NCBI GenBank assembly: GCA_003731675.1
Contig: RCNQ01000169.1
Coordinates: 1 to 8,756, forward strand
From: Bacteroidetes/Chlorobi group bacterium ChocPot_Mid
Lineage (GTDB): Bacteria > Bacteroidota > Ignavibacteria > Kapaibacteriales > UBA2268
Direction: 5' to 3'
Length of the DNA stretch: 8,756 bases
Part shown: positions 1 through 6,306 of the stretch, piece after piece
Position numbering within the stretch: position 1 is the stretch's first letter
How the letters are laid out: every line of letters starts with the position of its first letter
Program-made: the position numbers and the translations under genes
Notes under the pieces: model-generated
Seen by the model: the letters and a program-made list of their open reading frames with translations, nothing else
What the model was told of the DNA's origin: nothing
The model's database searches: none

Positions 1-1788
1 GGTTTCTTGGTTATTATAAGAATTAGCATAACTCATGGAATTCCAACTTAGTTTGTAACCTAGTGCAGGTGGTTCTCCAATAGCAATCTGATATAATGAT
101 AACGAAGTTATTTGAGCTGGTCTCATCGGATGTTCGTCATCATTCATAAACTCCCAGATATCATTTATAGAATTCGACATTTCTTGATTAGTGACACTTT
201 TTAAATAATTATGATAAGTACTTGTTGATACAAAAGGGTGATCGTCTAATACAGAATAAACTAATTGCCCTAAACCAATATCATCATTATTCTTACCATC
301 ATAGTCAATATGCATAAAATCATTTTCAGAATAATCATCATAAACATTCTGCAAATAACATGCAAACTTACAGTAACCTGGTTGGTTGTAATAAGACAAA
401 TTAGAAAATCTATACAATCCGTTATAACAAAAAGGTGCTTTTTCAGTGTCCCCATGATATCGATGTATAGTATAGTCATCACCGTATTTGTTGCTATTGT
501 AACTACGATTTGCGAATGAAACGAACATAGCCCATCCTTCCTTTAAATCAGAAGGAGTGTTAGCCCAATCTAAATAGCGTAAAAAATTGGTATTATTTGT
601 CGAAAGCCCTGCAAGTCGAAAATGCACATAATGCCCATACTCGTGTAAAATTACCTCAGGATTGCAATAATCGCTTCTTATTTCTATCCAATTTGGTGTA
701 CATTGAAAGACTGCTGAAAATTCAGAATGAAATACACCAGCCCAATTAGATTGACCAAATTTATCTTTTCTGATAACTCCTATCGTGCTTGGTTCTGATA
801 AATTTTGATATCTAGTTTCATGAAATTCTCGTCCCAATGCTAAATTTCGTAATATAGCACCATCTAATGAATTTATTTTTATTTCTAAATTATCATAATT
901 GTGTGAAGTTTCCTCACCATCTATATCCAAAATTAGATATTGCTTACCAGCAAATGTTCTTGTTCCAAAACCACCAGAACCTATAATAAAATCTCCACCA
1001 CCACTTACCAAATCATTACACGCATAATTACTTTTTTGAACATATACAATTAATTTGCAACTATTTCTTTCAGAAAGAGGATAATCAACCTGCCATATTA
1101 AATCAAAGTTACCATTAATATCGCACGTTGATTCATAGTTTCCTGATACAATATAAGGTTTATATAATGTACTAAAATCATTATTAAAAATAAAAAACCA
1201 AAATACTTTTGATTTGTACAATCCTTTCAAGATAGAGTTTTGATTAATATCATTAAAAACAACTTTTCCATTTATGTGAAAATAATGCCTTGTTGAAGAA
1301 AAGGGACTTTCGTTTAAAACAATTAAATTTTCCGTATGAATAGAGTCTTGGTTTATCACTGAGTAATCAGAAGTAGTTGTTGTTATTATTAAAAATCTAT
1401 AATCTTGATTCTCTTTATTTTCATATTCTTGTTTTGTAGAACTTAATATTGAAATCATTGAATTACCAGTTCCCCAAACCTTTAGTTCAAGCGTATCAAG
1501 AAACGTATTGCTTGAATTCAAATAAATTGTTTTATTAAGTTCAGTTATTTCTAAATAAGTACCACTTGCTGGTGACATGTGCCCGTCAAATTTGTAACTT
1601 ACTATTATAGAATCACTTACTGAGGTATCCAAAATGTAAATAAGTTTTACTAGTGAATCCGGCAAAGCATTACCCAAAATATGACAGTCATAAGTTTTAA
1701 TCACATTATCCCTTGTTAAACTAGTAGAGTACAGATTTAAGGAACTAAATAATACAACTTGTAATAAAAGTATAAAAACCTTTTTCAT
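1..1788 (-). CDS. Secreted zinc metallopeptidase, gluzincin-like (N-terminal part, runs off the window)
   Basis: The reading frame is open from ATG at 1788 to base 1 (596 codons, no stop), so the C-terminus lies outside the window. Residues 1 to about 21 (MKKVFILLLQVVLF...) look like a Sec signal peptide. Residues about 170-260 resemble a beta-sandwich of the carboxypeptidase-regulatory type (GKVVFNDINQ at 174, then DINGNF near 224). The zinc site is HEYGH at residues 382-386, followed by EGWAMF with the candidate third ligand E417, 31 residues after the second histidine. HEYxH followed by EGW recalls gluzincins such as the M36 fungalysins, but I cannot assign a family. From about P557 the sequence looks like the start of a fibronectin type III domain, cut off by the window. 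Such proteins in Bacteroidota often end in a type IX secretion sorting domain; that part is not visible. The substrate is unknown. It is transcribed away from the neighbouring MFS gene, with its own spacer upstream. Confidence 0.85.
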   Translation of the reverse strand, partial: MKKVFILLLQVVLFSSLNLYSTSLTRDNVIKTYDCHILGNALPDSLVKLIYILDTSVSDSIIVSYKFDGHMSPASGTYLEITELNKTIYLNSSNTFLDTLELKVWGTGNSMISILSSTKQEYENKENQDYRFLIITTTTSDYSVINQDSIHTENLIVLNESPFSSTRHYFHINGKVVFNDINQNSILKGLYKSKVFWFFIFNNDFSTLYKPYIVSGNYESTCDINGNFDLIWQVDYPLSERNSCKLIVYVQKSNYACNDLVSGGGDFIIGSGGFGTRTFAGKQYLILDIDGEETSHNYDNLEIKINSLDGAILRNLALGREFHETRYQNLSEPSTIGVIRKDKFGQSNWAGVFHSEFSAVFQCTPNWIEIRSDYCNPEVILHEYGHYVHFRLAGLSTNNTNFLRYLDWANTPSDLKEGWAMFVSFANRSYNSNKYGDDYTIHRYHGDTEKAPFCYNGLYRFSNLSYYNQPGYCKFACYLQNVYDDYSENDFMHIDYDGKNNDDIGLGQLVYSVLDDHPFVSTSTYHNYLKSVTNQEMSNSINDIWEFMNDDEHPMRPAQITSLSLYQIAIGEPPALGYKLSWNSMSYANSYNNQET

Positions 1789-1805
1789 ACAAAACCTTAT
1801 TAAAA

Positions 1806-1834
1806 ATTATAGAAAACAATTATTATTTTGTCTA
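1806..1834 (-). promoter_or_regulatory. Candidate sigma70-like promoter of the metallopeptidase gene
   Basis: On the minus strand TAGACA (1834-1829) is separated by 17 bases from TATAAT (1811-1806). This is five of six and six of six matches to the classical -35 and -10 boxes. Transcription would start near 1799, leaving a leader of only about 10 bases before ATG at 1788. AAGG at 1798-1795 is a weak ribosome binding match. If the organism is a true Bacteroidota its main sigma factor prefers a different consensus (TTTG and TAnnTTTG), which lowers confidence. Confidence 0.35.
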
Positions 1835-1885
1835 TCTCCCAAAGTTTTCTTAGCTTTATATTCTGACTTTATGTCCGTGCGTATC

Positions 1886-1918
1886 AAGCTCTGTAACCTT
1901 TGGGTTCAGGGCTTTTTT
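1886..1918 (+). terminator. Terminator-like hairpin with T tract and no plus-strand gene before it
   Basis: AAGCTCTG (1886-1893) pairs with CAGGGCTT (1907-1914) including one G-T pair, T1894 is bulged, and AACC (1895-1898) pairs with GGTT (1903-1906) around a TTTG loop. A T6 tract at 1913-1918 follows directly, overlapping the base of the stem. The shape is that of a Rho-independent terminator for plus-strand transcription, yet both flanking genes are on the minus strand. It could stop antisense transcription or end an unannotated small RNA. Confidence 0.5.
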
Positions 1919-1923
1919 CTATA

Positions 1924-1948
1924 TTTAAAATACAAAATATATTTTAAA
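1924..1948. repeat. AT-only inverted repeat
   Basis: TTTAAAATA (1924-1932) and TATTTTAAA (1940-1948) are perfect 9-bp inverted arms around a 7-base loop. No G or C is in the arms, so chance is possible. It lies in the 1789-2056 spacer between two minus-strand genes. The rest of that spacer holds a T13 run (1986-1998) and no credible open reading frame. Confidence 0.4.
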
Positions 1949-2033
1949 CTTCCAAAACCCTAATTTATTTCTGTGTTCCTAAGTGTTTTTTTTTTTTTAG
2001 ATAGTTAGCTCATTTAATGTTAAAAAGTCTGAC

Positions 2034-2054
2034 TTCTAACATCTAACATCTAAC
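2034..2054. repeat. Three-unit heptamer array (ATCTAAC)
   Basis: TTCTAAC at 2034-2040 is followed by ATCTAAC at 2041-2047 and 2048-2054: three units of exactly 7 bases, the first with one change. The array sits just after the stop codon of the MFS gene, 2 bases from it, so it would be in that gene's 3' untranslated region. A partial inverted match (TTAGATAGTTAG, 1998-2009) lies upstream on the plus strand. Confidence 0.7.
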
Positions 2055-2056
2055 TA

Positions 2057-3226
2057 CTACTCAGAAACCCTTTTCCTGAGAAACACAACAGCAATTGCAA
2101 GCATAAAAATTGCCATTATTCCGCCCAAGTTGTAAGCGCCGTGAATTCCCCATATACTATAAACCGGAACGATAATTAATGGACCTATTGTCTGACCGAG
2201 ACGGAAAATCGTGCCATTTACAGACATAATTGCGGCTCTTTGATTCATTGGAGCTAATCCAGCAAGCATAGATTGTATTGAAGGTAAATTTGTTCCCTGA
2301 GCAAAACCGTATAGCAGAGCAGGTAGGATTAGAAGCCAAACATTTTGTATGAATGGAATACATATCATTGACAGAAAATATAAACTTGTCGAGGTTATAA
2401 TCATACTTCTTCCTGAAAATCTTTTTGATAATCTTCCCATCTGTGAAGATATGCTCAATGAAGCGAATGAAGCACAGGACATTATTATTCCAATTATATA
2501 GGGTGGCTGATGGAAAGAATTTCCAATGATAAAAGGTAAATATGTTAAGTATGGACCATAAAGAATGATAAAAGTCAATAAACTGATTAAAAACAATCCT
2601 ATAAGTTTAATATTCTTCATTGTTTCAAAGGTTTTGATGAAATACTCCATCAAAGATTGTTCAGCTTTAGGTTCAGGATTGTTCAAAATAAACATTACAA
2701 ACAAAGCAACTAAGATCCCAAGAGAAGGTAAAATGAAGGGAAAATACCATGCAATTGAAGCGAGTATGCCACCAATTATTGGATAAGATGCAGTACCAAC
2801 ACTCAGTACGGAAGCATTAAAACCCATAGCTGAATTTCTGTCGTTGCCTGAGAAGATGTCCCCGATAAGAGTCAGGTTAATAGAACCAAGAGAAGCGGCT
2901 CCGCATCCTTGGAAGAATCTTAAAATGACCATGGTTGTAAAATCATGAATAAAAAAACAAGATGTTCCGGCAATTGCAAAAAGTACAAGTGAAGGGACTA
3001 AAACCTTTTTTCTTCCAAATCTGTCTGCCAATATACCCATTACTGGAGTAAGGAAAACTCCAGGCAGAGTAAAAGCCGTAATGAGTAACCCAACTTCTTT
3101 TGGAGTAATATTAAATGCTTTTGCTATGCCGGGAAATGCAGGTGTTAATGAAGCAACACCCATTATACTAATAAGTGTTATTGAAAAAATAACCAATAAA
3201 TTTTTATTCAAAAAAAGTCTTGCCAT
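2057..3226 (-). CDS. MFS transporter, drug:proton-antiporter-like (DHA1 type)
   Basis: The 389-residue product is an inner-membrane transporter of the major facilitator superfamily with about 12 hydrophobic segments, the usual length for the 12-helix group. Motif A is clear after helix 2 (GILADRFGRKK, residues 64-74), R103 in RFFQGCGAA fits motif B, and S142-G153 with P149 and the GG pair fits the antiporter motif C. A second motif A-like loop (GRLSKRFSGR, 264-273) marks the second half. The family exports drugs or metabolites using the proton gradient; the substrate cannot be read from sequence. It starts at ATG 3226 with no Shine-Dalgarno match and ends with TAG followed in frame by a second TAG. 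It is divergent from the gamma-lyase gene across 123 bp, so joint regulation is possible but unproven. Confidence 0.9.
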   Translation of the reverse strand: MARLFLNKNLLVIFSITLISIMGVASLTPAFPGIAKAFNITPKEVGLLITAFTLPGVFLTPVMGILADRFGRKKVLVPSLVLFAIAGTSCFFIHDFTTMVILRFFQGCGAASLGSINLTLIGDIFSGNDRNSAMGFNASVLSVGTASYPIIGGILASIAWYFPFILPSLGILVALFVMFILNNPEPKAEQSLMEYFIKTFETMKNIKLIGLFLISLLTFIILYGPYLTYLPFIIGNSFHQPPYIIGIIMSCASFASLSISSQMGRLSKRFSGRSMIITSTSLYFLSMICIPFIQNVWLLILPALLYGFAQGTNLPSIQSMLAGLAPMNQRAAIMSVNGTIFRLGQTIGPLIIVPVYSIWGIHGAYNLGGIMAIFMLAIAVVFLRKRVSE

Positions 3227-3230
3227 AATA

Positions 3231-3247
3231 ATATTATTAAATAATAT
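3231..3247. promoter_or_regulatory. AT-rich palindrome next to the MFS start (possible operator)
   Basis: ATATTATT (3231-3238) and AATAATAT (3240-3247) form an 8-bp perfect inverted repeat around one base, four bases upstream of the MFS start codon. Its core TATTATT...AATAATA recurs at 3298-3313 in the same divergent spacer. Chance is a real alternative in such AT-rich DNA, and no regulator gene is adjacent. Confidence 0.35.
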
Positions 3248-3297
3248 GTTGAATTTTTTTGTAATTTACAGAAATTTTAAATAAAAAAACTAATAGT

Positions 3298-3313
3298 TAT
3301 TATTTAAATAATA
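3298..3313. promoter_or_regulatory. 16-bp perfect palindrome upstream of the gamma-lyase (possible operator)
   Basis: TATTATTTAAATAATA is a perfect 16-bp palindrome ending 36 bases before the gamma-lyase start codon. It shares its half-site with the palindrome at 3231-3247, giving one copy on each side of a divergent promoter region. A dimeric repressor or activator site is a reasonable guess. No known operator consensus was recognised. Confidence 0.4.
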
Positions 3314-3339
3314 TATTATATTTTAATTCATAACAATGT

Positions 3340-3345
3340 AGGGGA
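3340..3345 (+). promoter_or_regulatory. Ribosome binding site supporting the GTG start
   Basis: AGGGGA lies 4 bases before GTG 3350. An in-frame TAA occupies 3347-3349, so the reading frame cannot start earlier and no in-frame ATG lies before the conserved domain. Together these fix the GTG start. It is the only purine-rich Shine-Dalgarno-like site of note in the window. Confidence 0.6.
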
Positions 3346-3349
3346 TTAA

Positions 3350-4534
3350 GTGAAATCAATTGAGAAATATTCGTTAGACACAAAGTGTGTTCATGCAGGA
3401 ACAAAACATGATGAGCTTGGGGCAGTTGTTACTCCAATTTATCAAACATCAACATTTAAATTTAAAAATGTTGACCACGGTGCCAATCTTTTTAAAGGAG
3501 TAGAAGATGGTTATATTTATACAAGAATGAGAAATCCAACAGTGGAAGCTTGTGAAGATGCAGTAGCAGTGTTGGAAGGTGGAGCAAAAGCTCTTGGTTG
3601 TGGTAGCGGAATGGCTGCTACGCATTTGCTTTTCAGTACTTTATTGCAATCAGGTGACCATGTTATATGTAGTGAATCTGTATATGGACCTACTACAACA
3701 TTGCTTACTACAATTCATTCGAGGTATAATATTGAGGCGACTTTTGTTGATACTTCTAACCTGGAAGCAGTAAGAAGTGCAGTAAAAAGTAATACAAGAT
3801 TGATTTTCGTGGAGACTCCTGGAAATCCAACTCTTGTGATATCTGATTTGAATGAAATATCTAAAATTGCACATAATAATGATGCAAAGTTGGCAGTTGA
3901 TAATACTTTTATGAGCCCAGCGATGCAACAACCATTTAAATTTGGAGCGGATTATGTGATGCACAGTATGACAAAATTCCTTAATGGACATGCTGATGTT
4001 GTTGCCGGAATGGTTATCGTCAAAGATATTGAAGATTATCCGCTTTTCAGAAAAACTTTGAATCACATAGGTGGAGTTATTGACCCGTTTAATTCATTTT
4101 TAGTTCATAGAGGTATAAAGACTTTAAAATTACGAATTGAGCATCAGAGTAAAAGTGCTTTGAAAATAGCACAGTATCTGGAAAACCATTCCAAGGTTGA
4201 CTGGGTACGTTATCCTGGCTTGAAAAGTCATCCACAATACGAAATAGCTAAAAAGCAAATGTCAGGAGACGGTGCTATGATTTCGTTTGAACTCAAAGGT
4301 GGCATTGAAGCGGGTAGGATTTTGATGAATAATGTTCAGATTTGGCAATTAGCAGTAAGTCTGGGCGGGGTTGAGTCTTTGATTCAGCATCCTGCTTCTA
4401 TGACTCATTCTTCTATGGGTAAAGAAGCACGTGAACAGGCAAAAATTACTGATGGACTGGTGAGAATATCTGTTGGAATTGAAAATGTTGATGAGCTTAT
4501 TGAAGGTCTTGAATTTGGGCTGAGTAAAATATAG
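3350..4534 (+). CDS. PLP-dependent Cys/Met family gamma-lyase (methionine or cystathionine gamma-lyase type)
   Basis: This 394-residue cytoplasmic enzyme matches the usual length of the fold-type I Cys/Met metabolism family, active as a tetramer. K209 in HSMTKFLNGH is the expected Schiff-base lysine; D184 (AVDNTF) should hold the PLP pyridine nitrogen, Y112 stack on the ring, S86-G87-M88 plus Y57 and R59 of the partner subunit bind the phosphate, and R372 (RISVGIE) bind substrate carboxylate. SLGGVESL (337-344) and HPASMTHS (347-354) resemble methionine gamma-lyase, which splits methionine into methanethiol, ammonia and 2-oxobutyrate. However, the position of the methionine-lyase cysteine (YGCT in Pseudomonas putida, C116) is proline here (Y112-G-P114-T). 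Cystathionine or homocysteine gamma-lyase, or a synthase or sulfhydrylase role, therefore remain possible. It begins with GTG behind AGGGGA. Its TAG stop is followed directly by the next gene's ATG, so the two genes form a unit. Confidence 0.9.
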   Translation: MKSIEKYSLDTKCVHAGTKHDELGAVVTPIYQTSTFKFKNVDHGANLFKGVEDGYIYTRMRNPTVEACEDAVAVLEGGAKALGCGSGMAATHLLFSTLLQSGDHVICSESVYGPTTTLLTTIHSRYNIEATFVDTSNLEAVRSAVKSNTRLIFVETPGNPTLVISDLNEISKIAHNNDAKLAVDNTFMSPAMQQPFKFGADYVMHSMTKFLNGHADVVAGMVIVKDIEDYPLFRKTLNHIGGVIDPFNSFLVHRGIKTLKLRIEHQSKSALKIAQYLENHSKVDWVRYPGLKSHPQYEIAKKQMSGDGAMISFELKGGIEAGRILMNNVQIWQLAVSLGGVESLIQHPASMTHSSMGKEAREQAKITDGLVRISVGIENVDELIEGLEFGLSKI

Positions 4535-5038
4535 ATGAGAGTTCTGTTATATAGTTTTTTATTGATTTTAGCCATTTGTAGCTTTTCTTGTAGCACGGGT
4601 AAAGCAGTCAACAATACCAGCAAACAAAATGTTATTGCAGGTGAAGTTAGTTGGGAATATTGGAAAGCTAATGCTGGATGGAAGCTTTACGAAGCTTTTG
4701 ATTATTTTCCTAATGATAAGGATATTGAAAAACTTCAGGAATTATTAGCGAATAAGAACTATACTTTTGTGATTTTTGCAACGACTTTTTGTGATGATTG
4801 CGAGCATAATATTCCAAGGTTATATAAGGTTTTTGAGAAAGCAAAAATACCTGATAACAGGATTAGACTTTTTGGGTTAGACGAAAGTTCGAAAGAACCG
4901 AGTGGAGAATATGCAAAATACGATATACCAAGCACACCTGTTGTTTACTTGAAAATTGATGATGCAGTAATCGGTGAGGCATCTTATCCGTACCAATGGC
5001 TTGAGAATTTTATTGAGATTCTGGAAAATTATAAATGA
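4535..5038 (+). CDS. Thioredoxin-fold lipoprotein with CDDC active site
   Basis: The 167-residue product begins with a hydrophobic signal segment (RVLLYSFLLILAICSFSC). C19 after SFS is the likely lipidated cysteine, with C15 as an alternative; the lipobox is loose, as is common in Bacteroidota. The mature part would face the periplasm. Residues about 64-167 look like a thioredoxin fold: a hydrophobic strand (YTFVIFATT), the redox pair C86-D-D-C89 at the start of a helix, and T134-P135 in IPSTPVV as the cis-proline facing it. A disulfide reductase or thiol exchange role follows from the family; the partner is unknown. The two acidic residues between the cysteines differ from the CGPC of thioredoxin. 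The gene starts at the base after the gamma-lyase stop and in the same frame, which suggests translational coupling. Its stop lies 4 bp from the end of the convergent uppP. Confidence 0.8.
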   Translation: MRVLLYSFLLILAICSFSCSTGKAVNNTSKQNVIAGEVSWEYWKANAGWKLYEAFDYFPNDKDIEKLQELLANKNYTFVIFATTFCDDCEHNIPRLYKVFEKAKIPDNRIRLFGLDESSKEPSGEYAKYDIPSTPVVYLKIDDAVIGEASYPYQWLENFIEILENYK

Positions 5039-5042
5039 TATA

Positions 5043-5876
5043 TCAAGTCAGAAATATCAAAATTATAGTTCCTAAGATTATTCTGTAAATAACGAAAATC
5101 AAAGTTGATTTGGTTTTTAGAAATTTGAGCAAGAAAGCTATAGAGAAATATCCGCTGATTGCTGAAACAATAATTGCAATTGTTAGTGCAATAAGGTCAT
5201 CAGTAGTAATATATTTTAGACTTTGATAGAATTCAAGTAAACCACTACCGAATATTGCGGGGATACTTAGTAGAAAAGAAAATCTTGCGGCAGTTTCTCT
5301 TTTCAGACCTGAGAATAGTCCGGCTGTGATTGTTGTACCAGAACGTGATGACCCGGGTATGAGTGCAAGGCATTGAGCAAAACCGATGATTAGTGCATCT
5401 ACCCAAGTTACATTTTCAATACCTTTTTTAAATTTTGCTGTTTTTTCTGCAATAAAGAGTATAATTGCAAGTACAATTAAACTTATGGCAATGACTGACA
5501 TTTCCTTTGTGATGCTACCTTCTATCATATCTTTCAGAGCAAGTCCGATTGTAGCTATCGGCAGAGAACCTAAGATAATGTACCAGCCCATTTTTGAATT
5601 ATGAGATTGGGATTTGAAATTTACACGATTCTTACTAAGGTTTTCCTTAATGAAGTCAATGGGTATGGTTCTTATTTCTTTCGAGAAATAAAAAAGGACT
5701 GCTGCTAAAGTTCCGAGTTGAACTACTGCTAAAAATGCTGTCCAATGTTCAGGATGTTCGGAATTAATAAGACCGAATAATTGTCCTGCGATGGTAAGGT
5801 GAGCTGTGCTACTTATAGGGATGAACTCGCTTAATCCTTGCAAAAGTCCCAAAATGATTGCTTCAATTATATTCAT
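5043..5876 (-). CDS. uppP: Undecaprenyl-diphosphatase UppP (BacA family)
   Basis: The enzyme removes a phosphate from undecaprenyl diphosphate at the inner membrane, recycling the lipid carrier for peptidoglycan and other envelope polymers, and can confer bacitracin tolerance. At 277 residues it is near the usual 265-275. Both family signatures are present: QGLSEFIPISSTAHL (13-27), with E17, S22/S23 and H26, and PGSSRSG (174-180), with catalytic R178. Q13 replaces the first glutamate of the E. coli motif, a substitution common in the family. Hydrophobic segments fit a protein of about eight helices. Translation starts at ATG 5876 with no Shine-Dalgarno match. The gene converges on the lipoprotein gene with 4 bp between stop codons, leaving no room for a terminator. 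The long repeat-bearing spacer from 5877 lies upstream and must hold its promoter. Confidence 0.95.
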   Translation of the reverse strand: MNIIEAIILGLLQGLSEFIPISSTAHLTIAGQLFGLINSEHPEHWTAFLAVVQLGTLAAVLFYFSKEIRTIPIDFIKENLSKNRVNFKSQSHNSKMGWYIILGSLPIATIGLALKDMIEGSITKEMSVIAISLIVLAIILFIAEKTAKFKKGIENVTWVDALIIGFAQCLALIPGSSRSGTTITAGLFSGLKRETAARFSFLLSIPAIFGSGLLEFYQSLKYITTDDLIALTIAIIVSAISGYFSIAFLLKFLKTKSTLIFVIYRIILGTIILIFLT

Positions 5877-5967
5877 AATATTGTTTTTTAAGTTTGTTAA
5901 ATTTGTATAATAACAAAGTTAAGGATTTTGATTAATATTAAAGTAATTGCCTAAAAGATTGTTGATT

Positions 5968-5996
5968 TGTCATGGTTGATGACATTCATTTTTTTT
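5968..5996 (+). terminator. TGTCAT/ATGACA hairpin followed by T8
   Basis: TGTCAT (5968-5973) pairs with ATGACA (5979-5984) around GGTTG, followed after 4 bases by eight T residues (5989-5996). The 6-bp stem is AT-rich and weak. It has terminator shape on the plus strand although no plus-strand gene precedes it. It may equally be an operator-like palindrome upstream of uppP. Confidence 0.3.
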
Positions 5997-6063
5997 GAGA
6001 TGACAAATTATATGTTTGTAAATGTTTGATAATAAGTGAGTTATGTCGGCAGATAGTTAATTT

Positions 6064-6086
6064 GGCATAGTTGTCATGCCTTTTTT
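6064..6086 (+). terminator. Terminator-like hairpin GGCAT/ATGCC with T6
   Basis: GGCAT (6064-6068) and ATGCC (6076-6080) form a 5-bp stem with a 7-base loop, followed at once by T6 (6081-6086). It would act on plus-strand transcripts, but the upstream gene (uppP) is on the minus strand. It could end an antisense or small RNA, or be a worn copy of an interspersed repeat. Confidence 0.4.
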
Positions 6087-6169
6087 GATTTTTATTAGGT
6101 GTCATTTTTAAGAATTTTAACCTCAGATTACACAAAGTTTTTTTCGGAAGGTTTTCAAAGAACACACCC

Positions 6170-6263
6170 ATAGCCCTATTAAGCGGGGATTTTCTTCTTG
6201 TTCATACTTCGACAAGCTCAGTATGATTGATATCAAAGAACAAGCATTGCGAAAATAGGGTAT
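6170..6263. repeat. Nested inverted repeat, three tiers (MITE-like or structured RNA)
   Basis: The outer arms are ATAGCCCTATT (6170-6180, G6173 bulged) and AATAGGGTAT (6254-6263). The middle arms are CTTGTTC (6197-6203) and GAACAAG (6238-6244). The inner arms are TCATACT (6202-6208) and AGTATGA (6220-6226), sharing two bases with the middle left arm. The tiers are concentric, so the 94-bp block could fold as one branched or extended hairpin on either strand. No transposase, target-site duplication or T tract was seen. Confidence 0.5.
6202..6226. repeat. TTCGACAAGCTC hairpin repeat, copy 1
   Basis: TCATACT (6202-6208) and AGTATGA (6220-6226) form a 7-bp stem around the loop TCGACAAGCTC. The same loop with a different but still complementary stem recurs at 8724-8748. 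Short palindromic repeats with this core are familiar from intergenic regions of many bacterial genomes, from general knowledge and not a search. Confidence 0.75.
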
Positions 6264-6306
6264 TTGAGCGAATTGTAATTTAATTTATTTTGAAATGGTT
6301 TTTAAA

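Larger units (their letters stand above)
5968..6105. repeat. Cluster of five TGTCAT/ATGACA hexamers
   Basis: TGTCAT occurs at 5968-5973, 6072-6077 and 6100-6105, and its complement ATGACA at 5979-5984 and 6000-6005. With the base composition here about 0.1 copies would be expected over this length on both strands. Some copies form the hairpins listed separately. They lie 92-229 bases upstream of uppP, so a regulator binding site is possible; remnants of an interspersed repeat are as likely. Confidence 0.45.

Noticed and set aside
413..427. Possible disruption of uppP through Q13 in place of glutamate (residue 13, coding positions near 5840)
   Set aside because: Glutamine at this position is common in functional UppP proteins, and E17, H26 and R178 are intact. 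The coordinates given here are not meaningful for this point; the codon lies at 5838-5840.
310..519. Open frames on both strands within 270-519
   Set aside because: They lie in other frames of the metallopeptidase gene, whose frame is open across 1-1788 and carries the HEYGH...EGWA motif. Their products are low-complexity Ile/Met/Thr strings.
1998..2054. Terminator for the MFS gene from TTAGATAGTTAG and the heptamer array
   Set aside because: The inverted match is imperfect and, on the minus strand, it is followed by an A run, not a T run, so it lacks intrinsic terminator form.
3227..3349. SAM riboswitch upstream of the gamma-lyase
   Set aside because: The 123-bp leader region is almost entirely A and T, with no conserved stem set or G/C-rich core of the SAM-I or SAM-II kind.
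4532..4534. TAG read as pyrrolysine or a natural fusion of lyase and lipoprotein
   Set aside because: The next codon is an ATG beginning a normal signal peptide, and a fusion would place a membrane segment between a cytoplasmic enzyme and a periplasmic domain.
5986..6171. 61-codon open frame on the minus strand in the uppP-hslO spacer
   Set aside because: It has no recognisable domain or ribosome binding site, is rich in Asn, Lys and His from AT-rich DNA, and runs across the T-tract hairpins and TGTCAT repeats.
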